A stretch of DNA of 64,000 nucleotides from Siderastrea siderea. Lineage: Eukaryota > Cnidaria > Anthozoa > Scleractinia > Rhizangiidae. The notes under the pieces were generated by a model that ran no database searches, was not told the DNA's origin, and saw only the letters and a list, made by a program, of their open reading frames with translations. Positions within the stretch are counted from its first letter, which is position 1, and each line of letters starts with the position of its first letter. The position numbers were made by a program, and so were the translations under genes. Below, one piece after another: positions 24,571 through 36,539 of the stretch. Where the stretch lies: contig OZ034968.1 in the NCBI GenBank assembly GCA_964030785.1, positions 28,854,186-28,918,185 on the forward strand, written 5' to 3'.

Positions 24571-25095
24571 TTTGTTTTTGTCAGCGCGAGCCTGAATTGC
24601 CCAGATTTTTTATTTCATATCATAATAGAAGTAGGGCCAAACTTTATCACAGTGTTTACATCTATTCGATATTAGACATACCAAGACCCATTTTAAGCCT
24701 CCGTAGTTTACCAATTTTTGCCTTTTTCCGAAGTGCACAAAATGCCTTTGTTTCAAAGAACCACCAAACCTCATAAATAACGCAAAACTCCATGCAATTC
24801 CCATTGATAGAAAGTATAAGGGTATTACTATCATTTAAAATTAAAATTGTTTTCTTGCGTTGCAAACGGTTTTAAAGCAAGCGTCTTCAATTTGTTTAAT
24901 TTTAAGCCTGATTATTGCGTAATAAATTAAGCAAAACCGTTTTTCCGAATTTCCCGAAAACAATAGAATTCCAGAAGGTTTAAATAATATTTTCGAAGAT
25001 AGCTCCCCAAAAGTGTTCTTCTAGCAAGTTATCAGGATTTTCGATTTTCTGAGCTTGTCCGCCGATTCTCGATATTTACAGTCAGAGCCTCTTAA
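24571..25095 (-). repeat. Inverted repeat, right arm (copy 1)
   Basis: Reverse-complement partner of 20941-21466. It starts 'tttgtttttgtcagcgcg' and ends 'gtcagagcctcttaa'. The two arms have diverged by point changes and small indels, so the inversion predates the 12-kb duplication, whose two copies are nearly identical. Confidence 0.9.
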
Positions 25096-26376
25096 GCTCA
25101 TATTAATAGTGCTTCGAACTGTATTTACACCTCGCTGATTACTGTGGTGAAGCGAGTATTCTTCACAAAAGAGAAGAGAGTATCCTGCACTCGTTAAATA
25201 TTTTCCCCGTCCTTTTTCACATTCATGCATGACCCGAAAAAAAACTTGACTTACGGAGTGGAAAACAGCTGATTGCATGAAAGTCTTCTCGCGCTTGCCG
25301 GCCGGAGAACAAAGCAATTCTCCATTTTCAAATCTTTAAAAGCCTTATTAACTCTGTGTTATTCCCAATGACCATTATTCTGATCCAGGTTAATTTTGTT
25401 CTAGAAAAAAACTGCTGAAATAACACGCTTTTTTATTTACACAAAAAAACAAGAGCTAAACTTGTTGTTTCCTCAGCGGTCCGCATGTTGTTTTGATTCT
25501 TCTCGTCAATAATTGTCAACTGTTTGTTAGTATTACTGACTTTGTTTATGACCCACAGAGAAACGCCTTCCAAGACAAACACATCTGCAATTCTTTATTA
25601 TTCAAGCTCAGAAGGAATTCACGTTGAAGAACCACAAGAAACCCGCAAATTCCGACCTGAAACTGAAGTATTATTACACGGTAATAGCGCTCATAATTCT
25701 TGGTTTCAAGACAAACTACTGCTCAATTGCTCGAGCATTTTGCCATAAATACAAAACTTAAAGCAAGATCAAACAACGTTTTGATATCGCTGACATCATT
25801 ATCAAGATTGAAATGGTGATAAAGTGGAAAACTGAAAAGAATAAGAATAGGAATCTGATCCATAAGCATATCAATCAGTCGGGTCCAAACAACAGATTAC
25901 GCACGGATTTAGTAGTAGCACGACGGCGAAATCGTTGTCGTTGGTAGCAATCAGTGTTTGTTGACAGGTAGTTTTGTTTCCCCATCCATTCCATGCTCAA
26001 GATATTTCAGAGACCACTAATCCAGCCGACTTATGGACTTCATTACTGATCCTTACCTATGCTATGAGATTCGTCATAAACAATTCTTAAAATAGATGTC
26101 ACCCGCGTAGTTTGTCCTGATGAATATTTTCATACGGTCTGCTTTTTCTTCCAAGTTGAGAGTTAGCCGCTTTTCGAAGCAATAGAATAAGCTTGTCCTC
26201 CGTTAAATAGTTTTTAAAATGGAGCCCTTTTTGGTATTTCACTCGAGGCGATCGAGGCCTCGGGATTCATATCTGAGTAGCCCACTGACCTTTAATGCCG
26301 AAGATCGTGGGCTCAGTCTTTTCTCGGAGAAAAGATTTCGCCATCAAATGGCATTTGTTCCCTCGACTGTTTTAAA

Positions 26377-26730
26377 ACCCTACGACAGTCGTAGCCACAA
26401 TCAAAATATTAGAATGACGAGATGTATACGATCTTTGCCTGACGCAGGCAGCGCGCGCTACAAAAGTCGCATACGACAGTCGTAAGCAAAACATCGTGCC
26501 GTGTAAATCGGCCCTAAATCAGAAGTACAACATCTTCACGACAGTTGCTCACAACACGAAAACTGTCGTAGGATTTTTAAACACGTTTTAAAACCCTACG
26601 AGAGTCGTAACCACAATCAAGATGTTAGAATGACGAGTTGTATACGATCTTTGCTTGACACGAGAGCGCGCGCTACAAAAGTCGCATACGACAGTTGTAA
26701 GCAGAAGTCGTATGGTCTAAATCAGCCCTG
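26377..26730. repeat. Pair of about 213-bp direct repeats (copy 1)
   Basis: Two diverged copies of a unit lie in tandem, starting 'aaccctacgacagtcgta' at 26377 and 'aaccctacgagagtcgta' at 26590. Each contains 'tatacgatctttgc', GCGCGCGCTAC or a close variant, and 'gtcgcatacgacag', with many inverted ACGACAGTCGT motifs. This looks like a tandem pair of a short palindromic MITE. Short open frames inside are repeated in both units and are not credible genes. Confidence 0.7.
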
Positions 26731-26913
26731 GGGGAACTTCCTGCTTTTCATTGTCCGTTCTGAGAATGCGAAACCAGAAATACGTGACAAACGTCACCCA
26801 GGGTGTATTCCTTTTATAGGGTGGAGTTAGGTGACTTCTAACAACAGAGCTAAGTTAGCGTTCAGTCTGTCCCCAGTTAGAGTCCTGTCATAATCGAGTG
26901 CAATTAAGAGGCA

Positions 26914-27570
26914 ATGTCCACTAAGACAGAGCGAAATCGAAAATATGTGGCACATGATGAAAAATCAAAATTCTCCGTTTTTCGCCCAGAGATACCTAAT
27001 GGTAGCTCTAGAAGCGTGGTAGCATTTTTTGTTGAGAAACTATTTTTAAACCTCCAAAAAAACCGTTACCGCACTACGTGTCTCTACAAACAGCCCGAAT
27101 AAACGCGAATCATACCTTCTCGTAAACTTCGCTCTGTTTAATTTGCGTCATAGAACAATCCTGTTATGAGCTTAGAAATTTGCTGTTGAAGAGTTTACAA
27201 GTAATTTGAGTCAAATTATTCTTTTGTGGATTAATTTTCAAGGTCATGGCAGGCAGCTGAAAACCACTAAAATTCGCTTGCTTTGAATTCTCAATTTGGC
27301 ACAGTTTTTCAAGAGAAAGTTTCCCTCCCCGGTAAAACACCGAATCACTTGAAATTCAGAATTCTTGAAAGAGGAAATGCCGTTCTTAAACCAGGTTTAA
27401 AAATTAGTTTCGGGCTTTTTATCACCACCGAGTACAAACGCTCTCAAAATCCCGATAATTACAACATTAACACGTCAACAATTGGCACATACCTCCGACC
27501 AAATAACCAAAAATGTGGACATTTCTTCTATTTTGGTTGGTATTTGGTTGTAATCCACAGCAGAAAGGTA
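26914..27570 (+). pseudogene. Coding-like gene fragment, two candidate exons (copy 1)
   Basis: An open frame from ATG 26914 begins MSTKTERNRKYVAHDEKSKF. About 370 bp downstream a second open stretch (27283-27567) reads FGTVFQEKVSLPGKTPNHL then FRILERGNAVLKPGLKIS and FGLFITTEYKRS, ending at a good splice donor (agaaag then GTAATG at 27567). The pattern of short beta-strand-like segments with 'LKPGLKISF' resembles an ASH/MSP-type immunoglobulin-like domain as found in ciliary proteins; this is tentative. A diverged inverted paralogue at 43415-44115 keeps the reading frame of the second part, which supports past coding selection. In-frame stops upstream of the second part and the lack of further exons suggest a gene fragment. 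The same sequence recurs in copy 2. Confidence 0.35.
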
Positions 27571-28051
27571 ATGTCTAGTTCACCTGAATATGGTATTGTC
27601 TAAATATCAGGTTCTGTGCGTACTCTTTCATAATAACTATCTTGACGTCTGGGGTCAACAACATCACTGAAGCATCGCGTATTGGCAATCAACCCAAATG
27701 ACTTATTTCCATCCCGCCTCCTTTTGTTAAAATGAAGAACCTTCCTTATTTGAACTTCAAAAGAGTTTTCTCCTATAAGACGTCTTTTCTTGATCTGTAT
27801 TCGTTGCAAAATTTCGAAACGATAATTTCTTGCCGAAAGCTTACAAGCCTGTTTAGTTTGAGTCACGCAAGAAAATGTCACGCACTTGATTTTACATGAC
27901 GTCGGGTTTGACTTGGAGGGGGAAATACACAGGAAACAAAAAAAAACAAAGAAACAAAAACAAAAAAAACAACAACAAAAAGTAAGCAGAAAACAAACAA
28001 ACAAAAACAAAGCAATGAGAACTTTGAAAACCTGTGGACCCAAGGACCGAT

Positions 28052-28509
28052 TACCGTCAACTGCCGCTTATAAGCCCTGGGCTTACACAACTTTGTGAGG
28101 GGTTTTGGGTGGGCTTATAAACGGAGGGGCGGATATCCGGGGGGGCTTATAAGTTTCGAAATGAGCCACAGCAGTGTTGATCGAAATACGTTTTTAATTT
28201 ACCAGTTTTTAATTAACCTTGGAAACGTCACAATAAATCGAATTCATTTCAATTTTAATTTAACAACAAAATCAAAACTGTAACAACACGAACGTAACCG
28301 GAACGTAACAAAACAGAAGCTCAGAGTTCATCTTCGCAGTGTTCTGTGAGTGCTTAATATTAAGGAAACAGGGAAAACTAGAGGGCGACTTATATCCGGT
28401 GAGCTTATACTGGGTGTATTTTTTTGTTTACAGATAGATGGGCCTATCACTAGGGGGGGGGGGGGGGTGGCTTGAAGGCGGTTGGGCTTATAAGTGGCAG
28501 TTAACGGTA
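28052..28509. mobile_element. MITE with TACCGT(C/T)AACTGCC ends (copy 1)
   Basis: The terminal inverted repeats are about 26 bp: left TACCGTCAACTGCCGCTTAT, right ending ATAAGTGGCAGTTAACGGTA. The motif GGGCTTATAA is repeated inside in both orientations, and two G-runs occur. If the outer TA is taken as the target site, the element fits a TA-inserting (Tc1/mariner-like) family, which is inference. It carries no transposase. Confidence 0.8.
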
Positions 28510-28903
28510 TTTATGTATTTATCAGTATCATTAGAGGCAGTGAAGCCTTGCCAAAATCTTGCCTGTTACTAGGGCTTTGAAAAAGAAATTATTATTAAGT
28601 CTCTATGTATTGGTCTTCAAAAATTGGTCAAGACAGGAGTGAGAATGTAACAATGTATGTTGAGTTTACTCAAGCCCAAACCAGGGATGTGGCCAGGGGT
28701 GCCGGAACCGTCCTTTTCGTTCTTTATAAGCTTGTGAAACGATTTTATGGCAAGCCTAGCGGATTACAATTTTATACATGAAACTCGAAATTAAGTTGAG
28801 TTTGAAACTCAACTCATGTTGAAACTCATCATGACAAGGAGTCTTAATGTTTAGGGCTCTTTGTCGCTTTCCGCCTGATCTTCTGAGCAGAGCAGGTGAC
28901 GAA

Positions 28904-29360
28904 GGTGGAGAACCATCCTTGTGACGAATGGCTAACGCTCGAAACGTCAGCTTTCAATCTCTTCACGGTGGCTCAATCTGGTACCTTATCAACTCAGTTG
29001 ATAAATACAAAGTTTTGTGTTTCGCTTCCCCACCCATGTAGCACCACAGTTTCTCTAGAAACTAACCCCCTTGTTTGTCAAGAGACAGTTGGTTGTGCGA
29101 TTTTTCTCCGTCTTCTCACGGTTGAGGAGAACGAGCTCGGTTTCACTTAGAGCACTGCTATGGACGGTAGACCATCAGATGACAGGGCCTTAGATTTCAG
29201 CTCAGATATTGGTCTTATAGGTCCCACGCCATATGCTCTTCATACACGGACGGACTCCTTCTTTAGAAAACTGTATATTCACACCATCGATCTTCCAAGT
29301 GGCAACTAAACGGCTTGCAATGGACGCGCACCGGATGACACTTAAGGATGGTTCTCCACC
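28904..29360. repeat. Element with 17-bp inverted ends and a CGAAACGTC motif (copy 1)
   Basis: GGTGGAGAACCATCCTT (28904-28920) is the exact reverse complement of 29344-29360. Just inside the left end is 'tgacgaatggctaacgctc' followed by GAAACGTCAGC, which recalls the hammerhead-type terminal sequences of Penelope-like elements, although one core base differs (GTGACGA, not CTGANGA). A hairpin TTATCAACTCAGTTGATAA follows at about 28986. No protein domain is visible. Confidence 0.5.
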
Positions 29361-29408
29361 GGGATCTTGATATCGTGTCCGGAGTTTAGGAGGACAAATG
29401 TATCGGGG

Positions 29409-29741
29409 TTAGTCTCCGCCGGCCTTGCGGTCGCAGGCTCCCTTCCCTCCATGGGGAGGGAAGGGAGCCAAGAGTTTGAACACCGCGCCCAGCTCTGCTC
29501 CTAGTACGCCTGCGCAAACTATGGTGGCCCTGCAGGTCCTGCAGTGGTAGCAGCCAGCGCTGTCTTGCCGGAAGCTGACTGTCTTCAGGGCTGGTATGGT
29601 AGTGTTAATCTGCTTAATGACGCCTGCCATCACAGTGAAGAGTGCACGAAAGTGGGTATGAGAAAAAAGTGTACTTACCAGAGCCCACTGGAGGGAAGAC
29701 ACCGATGTGTTGCAAAATAGCTTTCGACTCCGACTTGCCAT
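29409..29741 (-). CDS. Weak open frame with consensus splice donor (copy 1)
   Basis: A minus-strand frame from ATG 29741 reads MASRSRKLFCNTSVSSLQWA and continues to 29409, 110 residues. It passes through a perfect donor consensus (ctctg then GTAAGTAC, near 29681), so a real gene might use only the first 20 codons as an exon. The 3' half is unusually GC-rich for this window and carries CYHCRTC, but there is no recognised domain. The perfect hairpin at 29436-29469 lies in its 3' end, which argues for a non-coding explanation of that part. Identical in copy 2. Confidence 0.18.
   Translation of the reverse strand: MASRSRKLFCNTSVSSLQWALVSTLFSHTHFRALFTVMAGVIKQINTTIPALKTVSFRQDSAGCYHCRTCRATIVCAGVLGAELGAVFKLLAPFPPHGGKGACDRKAGGD
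29436..29469. repeat. Perfect 15-bp stem hairpin (copy 1)
   Basis: GGCTCCCTTCCCTCC, a 4-base ATGG spacer, then GGAGGGAAGGGAGCC: the arms pair perfectly and are purine/pyrimidine pure apart from the ends. It could form a stable RNA hairpin or a cruciform. It lies in a GC-rich island in AT-rich surroundings. Confidence 0.9.
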
Positions 29742-30446
29742 TTCCACGGTCTGCTTTTCTCATTTCCCGTTCGAGGCATACTTAGACAGCCCTGGTAGAA
29801 CTCAACATGACCAACGTCGAGTAGCTCCCTCTGCGCTATTCCCAGACAAGAGCGATGAGCTGGGCAAATGGTCCATGTTAAGAATACTAATTAAAATACT
29901 TTTGCGCATGCTAAAAGAAAATCAACGAAGCTCAACTTCTGCGTGGATATCGCTGATTCCAACACTGCAAGTGTGACCCGAAAAGTCTTTTTTTGCAACT
30001 GGAACAGCAACTGCTTGTTCATATCGCTTGTAAGAGGCGCAAACGCCTGCAACTAGTTTCTGAAAAGAATAAGTGACCTCTATTTGCAGCCAAGGGAGAT
30101 AATGGTTTGATTGGCTATTGTACTCGGTGACAGGGGTCCTGACTGCGAGAACTCCAAAAAACCTATCCTTTTACAATGGCGCGATATAGAGGAAGCGCTC
30201 TACGACTGCTACGTGTTAAATCTGGCGTTTTCCTTTTTTTTTCTTTTTTTTTAAACGAAAATATCAGTTTTTGAACATTTACTCAAAGCCGATCCGCACT
30301 TAAGACATTTTGTCTAGTTTCCAATAATGCCGCACCTGAAATTCTCACACGCCTGATTTCCAACAAGAAAATTATTTCCGCAAATGGCAGCTTCTCGACG
30401 CAATGCTGGCGCTTACATATGCCAGATGCAAGTGTAGTAAATTTAA

Positions 30447-30764
30447 TTATTATATAGACACCGATGAAATACCAGGATTTTTCAATTGACGAAAATTTCG
30501 TATCCAGTGAAGATACGATTTTTATCTTTCACATGTGAAGATATCGCGGTTGCAATGGCTACTTCAGTCTCAGCCAATGAAATTTAGAATAGTTATATGC
30601 CTATTGCATAATATTCAGAAGGCAAATAAACGCTACTTATTTTCTCCATTTTTCGACCAAAATTCGAATGTGCGTAAGATCTATATTTTATTAGATTGAT
30701 TCAGCGAATAAAGGATTAGTTCAAGAATCGTTATCCTGGTATTTCATCGGTGTCTATATAATAA
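30447..30764. mobile_element. MITE with perfect 31-bp terminal inverted repeats (copy 2)
   Basis: Second copy of the 318-bp element at 18864-19181, carried by the tandem duplication. The terminal repeats are intact and identical. One base differs inside (ctctattttt in copy 1, ctccattttt here). Confidence 0.88.
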
Positions 30765-32284
30765 ACAGAAAATTACACGGCCGCTTGGAGATACGACATT
30801 TATCTTCTTATGTTGAAAGACATTTTTATTATTTAGCCCAAATATATATCGGGATGAACTTCGAAGTCTCACTTTTATCGATTCTCACTCATGTTGTCAC
30901 CCAGCAAAAGAATTACGTAAAAGCAATTAGTGAAGACAGTTGTATTGTCTCTTTCCTTATCTTTTTAATATCACCCAAGGAAATAGTTCAATTATTTAGC
31001 ACTTAAGGATGAATTTCTAAGCTCAATTACATTGGTAATTATCTGGTTTCTTCCCAGGGCATTTCTTTTCAAAGGGAAAAAAATGAAAACATAACATACA
31101 TAAGCTACCGTTGTATTATCGCAGAGAGTTAAATACACGTTTCTTGGAAAGACAATAACTACAACGTAAGTTTTGTTGAAAAAAAAATACTTACATCAAA
31201 TGGATCAGAATCATACTAAGTCTGTCTTCGTCTGCCCACGAAGCGACAAGTAATTAAAACATATCTCCAGACACATACCTCCAGACACTTCACAGAGAAA
31301 GGTAAAAGTAAATTACCTTAATTTGTATCTTTATATTAAAAAATTCATGTCTGGTGATTTTTTTGAGACCACAATAATATCCTTAGCACAAGCTCCCCCT
31401 CTGATCAATAAAACGTTTGTGTATTGCTGCTTTACGCATGAGATCGGTAAGATTCAAAAACAGACTAGGCCACCAGAAAGCTCCTCTTTTACACACGAGT
31501 GACTCTTATTTTCAAGGAAAATTTCATGTCAATCCAAAAATGCTTTTGAAATTAAAAATCTTCGAAATTTGAACTCAGTCGTGGCAGCGAAAAACACAGA
31601 AATTCTCAAAATGTCAAAAGATTAGTATTACTGAATTTCTCTTAAAAGTCTCATCTCAATAATTCTAAAGGGAAACTTGAATATTTATTTAATTAATTAT
31701 CTATTCCATTTCTTGTACTGACGTTAACGGCCGCCATGTCGGTGCCTTAAAGAGGGACAACAACAGGGTGGATGCATAAAAGTCTTTTAGCTTTCTGAAA
31801 ATTATCACATTGATGAAAACCAAAAATAATTCTGAAAAAGTCCGGGAAAAAAGAGTGATCTTCGGAAAAAGAAATCATTTTCACCTCAAAGAAGAACCAA
31901 TTATTCCTACAAAGTAGTTCATGTTTTTTTTATGGTTTGAAACTCATGGCTGAAAAGGAACCGAGATAACGACAGTCTCCCCCAGCGTTTTATTGACAGA
32001 AAGTCACATTTGTAAGCTGTCTCTTTATCATATTGGCGCTTTCATACTTCACATCATGAAAATTTAATTAATTTACCACGTTTTTCCGCTATTGATATTG
32101 ATATGATTGTTCAATGAGAAAAAGGCGGCATTTTGATTAGTTGGAATCTTCGATGCTCGTCATAAGAGATATCACAAGAGATATCACAAATTCAGGCCCC
32201 CTTAACCTGACTCAAGATTGACGTCGGGAATTTTTTTGCTTTCATTTGTACAGGAATCCCTTTTCTTTTAAAGTCTTACTTAGT

Positions 32285-32674
32285 AAAGATAATCTGTTGA
32301 AGCTTAATTGGTTACATACTCAGATTGTTCTTCTTTAATCTCGCCGGGGCGCACACTGAATTGCAAAACCCTTTTGTTTTTACGGCTTTCCAAGGCTGAA
32401 ATATAGTGATGTTCAAAGCACGTTAAAAGATCCGATAGAAAAGAAGGTTGCCTGATCTTAGGTATAGGTAAGGCAGTTAAGCTCGGGTTAAACGCGGCTC
32501 ACTCGTGGTAAGACAGCTTTCCACGGAATGTTTTCAAGCTTTAAACATGGCGTCCCCAGCACGGAGGAATCTGCAAGCCATAAGCTTACTTCCAGACATG
32601 CTTTGGCAGTATCAGCGAGAAGATTGGCTGTTGGAAATTCTGAAATTTATGAGATACTGTTGAATAATGGTTAA
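32285..32674. repeat. Extra block of about 390 bp present only in copy 2
   Basis: Copy 2 contains the segment starting 'aaagataatctgttgaagc' twice (32285 and 32673); copy 1 has it once. The first of the two is a diverged version with a different C/T tract, an added 'gctgaaatatagtgatgttc', and about 140 bp absent from copy 1. The arrangement fits either a local duplication in copy 2 or loss by recombination between the direct repeats in copy 1. Confidence 0.88.
32547..32663 (+). CDS. Short open frame unique to the copy 2 block
   Basis: ATG at 32547 in the context 'aaacATGG' opens a 38-residue frame beginning MASPARRNLQAISLLPDMLW and ending FMRYC. It has coding-like composition and lies exactly in the stretch missing from copy 1. 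It could be the first exon of a transposase or host gene, but there is no donor site within it and no recognised domain. Treat as weak. Confidence 0.15.
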   Translation: MASPARRNLQAISLLPDMLWQYQREDWLLEILKFMRYC

Positions 32675-32913
32675 AGATAATCTGTTGAAGCTTAATTGAT
32701 TACATACTCAGATTGTTCTTCTTTAATCTCGCCGGGGCACAACACTGAATTGCAACCCCCCCCCCCCCCCCTTTTTTTACGGCTTTCCAAGCACGTTAAA
32801 AGATCCGATAGAAAAGAAGGTTGCATGATCTTAGGTAAGGCAGTTAAGCTCGGGTTAAACGCGGCTCACTCGTGGTAAGACAGCTTTCCACGAAGGCGCG
32901 AGAAAAGAAATAC

Positions 32914-33439
32914 TTAAGAGGCTCTGACTGTAAATATCGAGAATCGTAGGACAAGCTCAAAAAATCGAAAATCCTGACATCTTGCCAGAAGAACACCTTT
33001 GGGGAGCTATCTTCGAAAATATTACTTAAACCTTCTGTGATTCTATAGTTTTCGAGAAATTCGGAAAAAACGGTTTTGCTTAATTAATTATGCAAAAATC
33101 AGGTTTAAAATTAAACAAATTGAATGCGCTTGTTTGTAAACAACTTGCAACGCCAGAAAACAATTTAAATTTTATATGATAGCAATACTCTTCTACTTTC
33201 TATCAATGGGAATTGCACGGAGTTTTGCTATATTTATGTGGTTTGGTGGTTCTTTGAAACAAAGGCATTTTGCGCACTTCCGAAAAAGGCACAAATTAGT
33301 AAACTTCAGAGGCTTAAAATAGGTCTTGGCATGTCTAATATCGAACTGAAATAAACACTGTGATAAAGTTTGGCCCTACTTCTATTACAATATGAAATAA
33401 AAAATCTGGGCAATTCAGGCTCGCGCTGACAAAAACAAA
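32914..33439 (+). repeat. Inverted repeat, left arm (copy 2)
   Basis: Copy 2 counterpart of 20941-21466, nearly identical to it. Its partner arm is 36540-37064. Confidence 0.88.
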
Positions 33440-34658
33440 AATTCGCGAACCAGTGTTGCCAAAATTTGCATAATTTGGATAATAGGAAAAAAAACTGTAA
33501 TGGAACGACGACTTGAAATATGACAAATCGTTTACCGTAACTATTTATAGATGGTCTTTCTACTAGACGATGCATTCGCTGGTATCTTCATTTATCTTTC
33601 TGAAGAATTACGAACAAATTTGGAAAATTGTTGGTGAAACACTTAAGAGTGCAGTGGGTTATCAAATTTTGTCACATGTCTTTACTCTGCAGCACCAGTG
33701 GCCTTTCTTTGTTATTTGTAGTTTCGTTAGGAAAATACTAATGTTCTCGAAAATCCAAACGGTTTCTTTTATTAATCATTAAAGTTGACGTACACGTATA
33801 AATTGAGAGCTGGAACACAAAGTACCACTCAAAATAATCAAGTCACGCAACCGATCACTGCACGTTCATGCAAACGTGAAAATATTCTTCAATGAAAATC
33901 TTTTCCTCCAAAACTGTGAAAGAGTTCTCAGCGACCTTGCAAAGTAAAACCAAACAAACTGTGTATTGATATCTCTTAGATATACAGCCGCATTAAGAAC
34001 TCATGAATACCGATCCCGCTGCCAGGACGTCCGTGGTTTCCGTTTAATTTTAAACATGTTTATACAAGTGTAACAATATTGATAGGAACAGCACATGTTT
34101 TGACAAATACGTATAAATCATAATAATAATGATGCACTTTTGCTTCCTGGCCAAAATAGGGTCATTTCAAAAAGTCGCCCAAAATCTTAGCAGCCGTTTG
34201 AAAAGAGCGATCGAGTCACGTACACAACAACATACTATGTCGCAGTTTTCATCTCTCGAAGAGAAAGGTGTCATATGTATACGAAACTAATTCTAGACTT
34301 GCCTGTCGGAATTTTCAGTAGAATATCAACTGCACATGACAGTATGCCCCAAACACAGGGATGCGTACGGTATTCGCTGGAGAACTAGCCATGCATAAAA
34401 CAGCGGCCAATGTAGGAGACCGCATTCAAAACCTGCCATAAGTAGGTTGAGAAAAAATATTCACTTGACACGGGTCACGCAACAGCTTGTGAAGAACTTT
34501 TAAAACTTCTTCTCCTTCTCTTTAGTTTTACGTAGAAATAGTACAAGCCCAAAACAATGCGAGAATAGATTGAAGAAATGTTTTAGTTCATTCTTTGTGT
34601 GTCTTCAGTGAATAAAATCCTCTAAATTGAGCTCACCCAAACTACTACTTTTCATTTC

Positions 34659-34733
34659 ATTATGCAAATTTTGGCAACACTGGTTCGCGAATTTTTAGCC
34701 AATGACGTCACGTTAGTGACGTCATATGGCTAC
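34659..34733. promoter_or_regulatory. Octamer, CCAAT and double-CRE cluster (copy 2)
   Basis: Same motif cluster as at 22686-22760, with ATGCAAAT, GCCAATGACGTCA (first CRE at 34703-34710) and the second CRE 14 bp later, unchanged between copies. The 38-bp perfect inverted repeat is also preserved, with its partner near 33437-33474. Confidence 0.5.
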
Positions 34734-36539
34734 TGTCAGAGCCTAAAAATCAACGATAGACGTACGTACGTGCGATGTCTGTCTTACGATTTGTGAGGTT
34801 GGGGGATAATCTGTGAGACGATGGGTGGGGGTGTGCACCGGGACACTGAAAGTCTTACCTTATCAGCGGCACAAACCCATACAGCTAATGTGATGGGAGG
34901 AAGACCCCCGGGCTTTGAAGTGTTTTACATTCGCAAGTGTGGATCTACTTCGAATGCCTGTTTTGTGTACGTGAGGTCTGGCAGGATTTTATTTGCGTTG
35001 TAGTCCTGTGTTTACTTAGCTGAAGTACATTTTTCCACAGCAGCAAATACAAGACGGACTTGCCAATTTGAGATGTTGTATGAACAGAACGTGGAAATTA
35101 ACGTTACATCGATCCCTAATTAACAGTGAAAGAAACAATATTTAAAGCCCAAGTTTATAACGATAGTGAAAAGAGTAGAGTAAAACAGCATAAAATTTTT
35201 CGGGATTATCTCTCGGTAACAGCGAATATAAAATTTGCAGTGTCATTTTTGTGTGCGTGTTATAAAACATGAACCCAATTAAAACTAAATCGGAAATTGC
35301 GCGGCTTGTTGCTAGCTGTTCTTAAAACTGAAAAACTTGAATGAAACTAGTATTAAAATCCAAGTCACAGTGGTGATCAAGGAATTAGAGGATGGATGTA
35401 GTAAAATCTTAACAAGATACTAAACGTTATTTCGGGGTTATTCATAGCTCAAAGTGTAAAGCGTATGTTGAGAAATTTGCATAGTTGACAGCTGTAATTT
35501 TCAGCCTTATAAGGAATGTAACGCAACACTTGAAACATCTCGAACCGACCGAAACAGTACCGAAAGAGTAACAACAACAGATATGTGACAAAGCATTCTA
35601 ACAGAGACCTGTTGGATCTACTGGAAAGCGAGCTGAATTTGAACATTTTCGTACTGTTCGAAGGTAAAGCAAACGAAATTTATTCGGCTGTAGGTTGAGA
35701 CTCCAAATAAACACGTGAGCTAAAAATAACTTTGTACCGTGGGAAAGTTACAAATGTAAACATACTTTGGTCGATTTGTGAAGCAAAAAGACGAAAATTA
35801 TTATAGCCGACTTGATTACAAAGCAAGCAACTTCAAATAACAGGGGAAATAAATATAGTTGCAAAACTATTTCAGTCGTGTTTATAAACGCTAGTTCAAA
35901 CCGATTTCGAGCGAAAATATTGTGGATACAAGAAACGCCGTTTGATGGCAGACTCCGGTTTTGACAATACAATGTACTAAGAACGTAAGTGGTTGCCTGA
36001 AACGTCTGAAACCTTACAAATTAAACAAAGTAAAGCGAGTCGCGTGTCACGCAAATCACGCAGAGCGTCAAAACACGGCACCCTTTAGAAAGTTGACCGT
36101 TTATGAGCACTGAAAAGTATTGGATATTCGCCGGTAGAAGTAAGAAATTAAAAGGTTCAACTGCAACTTGCATTTATTTCTGAAGTAAAATTGTTAACTT
36201 TCCACTGATCTTTGCCTAAATTATGTATGCAATATTTTTCGACGGTGAGTTTAAGTTTAAGTTTACTTGTTTTTGTCTGTGTTCTTTGAAGAACCGTGAA
36301 ACAAAGAGCTTTCTTCGGTTTTTTTTTTACTCCGCGTAGTCACGCTGCTGAATCATTACCAGGTTTTATAGTGGATAACCACAAGATCTTTTTGATGGTG
36401 GTGGTGGGGGGGGGGGGGGTGGGGCTGAGGGGTTAGGGTGGGACTTACCGGAGGTGCAAAGTCCCATAGATTGTCAGGACAAATTTCACCATATTGTGAA
36501 AAAAAACGTCATTGGCTCTGCGCGTATTGCGCGCTTATG

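Larger units (their letters stand above)
18818..30400. repeat. Large tandem duplication, copy 1 (11,583 bp)
   Basis: Copy 1 begins at 'caatgctggcgcttac' (18818) and ends at 'gcagcttctcgacg' (30400). Copy 2 begins at the next base with the same 'caatgctggcgcttac'. Corresponding positions are offset by 11,583 at the left and by 11,952-11,973 further right, with very few substitutions. Subfeatures with separate entries are a MITE, a 525-bp inverted repeat, a promoter-like cluster, a paired 213-bp repeat, a coding-like fragment, a second MITE and a hairpin. The stretches 19182-20940, 22760-24570 and 25096-26376 contain only short open frames without recognisable domains, and I see no gene in them. 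Confidence 0.97.

Noticed and set aside
27600..28090. Phe/Cys-rich minus-strand frames up to 147 codons
   Set aside because: They translate an A-rich tract (AAACAAA repeats) and shrink sharply in copy 2 because of an indel, so there is no coding constraint.
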